64,000 nucleotides of DNA, taken from Dipetalonema caudispina. Its lineage: Eukaryota > Nematoda > Chromadorea > Rhabditida > Onchocercidae. Shown piece by piece: positions 63,701 to 64,000 of the stretch. A program made the translations under genes and the position numbers. The stretch lies in assembly GCA_013365325.1 (NCBI GenBank), contig JABVXV010000232.1, positions 1-64,000 on the forward strand, in the 5' to 3' direction. Every line of letters begins with the position of its first letter. Positions within the stretch are counted from its first letter, which is position 1. The notes under the pieces were generated by a model, which saw only the letters and a list, made by a program, of their open reading frames with translations, was not told the origin of the DNA and made no database searches.

Positions 63701-64000
63701 AATAAATTTCATTTGGAAGAAATATCCATAAATTTTTACAAACTATTTTTACTTTTCAGGCTATTATTCTTGTGATGGTATTAATCTGTTTATAGTATTA
63801 TTTTAGCATGAATTAGTAGATTAAATTAATCCATTTATCTGTAGAAAAATTATCTCAAAATAATCTCCCAAAGGAATATACTACTCTTATTCTACGTTTA
63901 TTTATGTAGAACATTGCCGATATTTGTTTTTTCCCCATTACTGTCCTATAATTTGATGGACAAACAGACTATATTAAAACTAATTTTACATTTGTTCAGT

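Larger units (their letters stand above)
58702..64000. other. Upstream region of the 14-3-3 gene and right flank, no supported gene
   Basis: The 14-3-3 promoter and any non-coding first exon should lie in the left part. An acceptor-like TTTATTTCAG occurs on the minus strand near 58910-58920. Beyond 60800 the sequence is AT-rich with long T runs (63063-63088 and 63158-63172). ORFs of 74-98 codons near 62250-62830 have no family likeness, no flanking splice logic and lie in low-complexity sequence. They are not called. Confidence 0.55.

Noticed and set aside
1..64000. tRNA, rRNA, CRISPR array, transposase or integrated virus
   Set aside because: No tRNA-like T-loop motif, ribosomal RNA sequence, regular repeat-spacer array, transposase or reverse-transcriptase frame was seen by eye. 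A covariance-model and repeat search would be needed to exclude short or decayed copies.

Overview
This window looks like draft genome sequence from a parasitic nematode, most likely a filarial or related clade III worm. That placement is an inference from the AT-rich sequence (long A and T runs, simple repeats), the many short exons with TTTTAG or TTTCAG acceptors, the SL-type acceptors a few bases before several start codons, and proteins of nematode or general animal type. I cannot name the species. No prokaryotic, viral or transposon gene was recognised.

All six recognised genes lie on the minus strand, so each reads from high to low coordinates. From left to right: the first exon of a rhomboid of the RHBDD1 type (346-511, runs off the left edge); COG6, a Golgi tethering-complex subunit (1984-8300, 17 exons, 650 aa); a GPCPD1-type glycerophosphodiesterase with an N-terminal starch-binding domain (10518-26453, 17 exons, 762 aa, 5 kb first intron); CPSF1/CPSF-160, the large subunit of the pre-mRNA cleavage and polyadenylation factor (31239-42467, 28 exons, 1461 aa); an unrecognised single-pass membrane protein with a long tail full of tyrosine motifs (43968-51072, 17 exons, 726 aa as modelled); and a 14-3-3 protein (54288-58701, 251 aa) with two alternative copies of exon 5. 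I built the exon models by hand. In each, splice phases add up to one open frame, and for the known families the joins agree with the expected protein.

The spacers are 26454-31238, 51191-54287 and 58702-64000, plus about 1.5-2.2 kb spaces between the other genes. They hold microsatellites, homopolymer runs and a few diverged duplications, but no convincing gene.

The main points of interest are: (1) the tyrosine-motif membrane protein, whose layout (short ectodomain, one membrane helix, Cys-Cys next to the membrane, long tail with YxxI/L/V, NPxY and proline-rich motifs) resembles vertebrate transmembrane adaptors such as LAT or PAG; (2) mutually exclusive 14-3-3 exons of identical length and phase that change part of the ligand-binding region; (3) a likely GC-AG intron in the GPCPD1 gene; (4) a 26-bp near-perfect hairpin in a GPCPD1 intron; (5) an assembly gap of 100 N flanked by identical 121-bp copies, which is almost certainly a false gap. 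The genes are mostly housekeeping (membrane traffic, lipid metabolism, mRNA 3' processing, phospho-signalling) and do not form one pathway.
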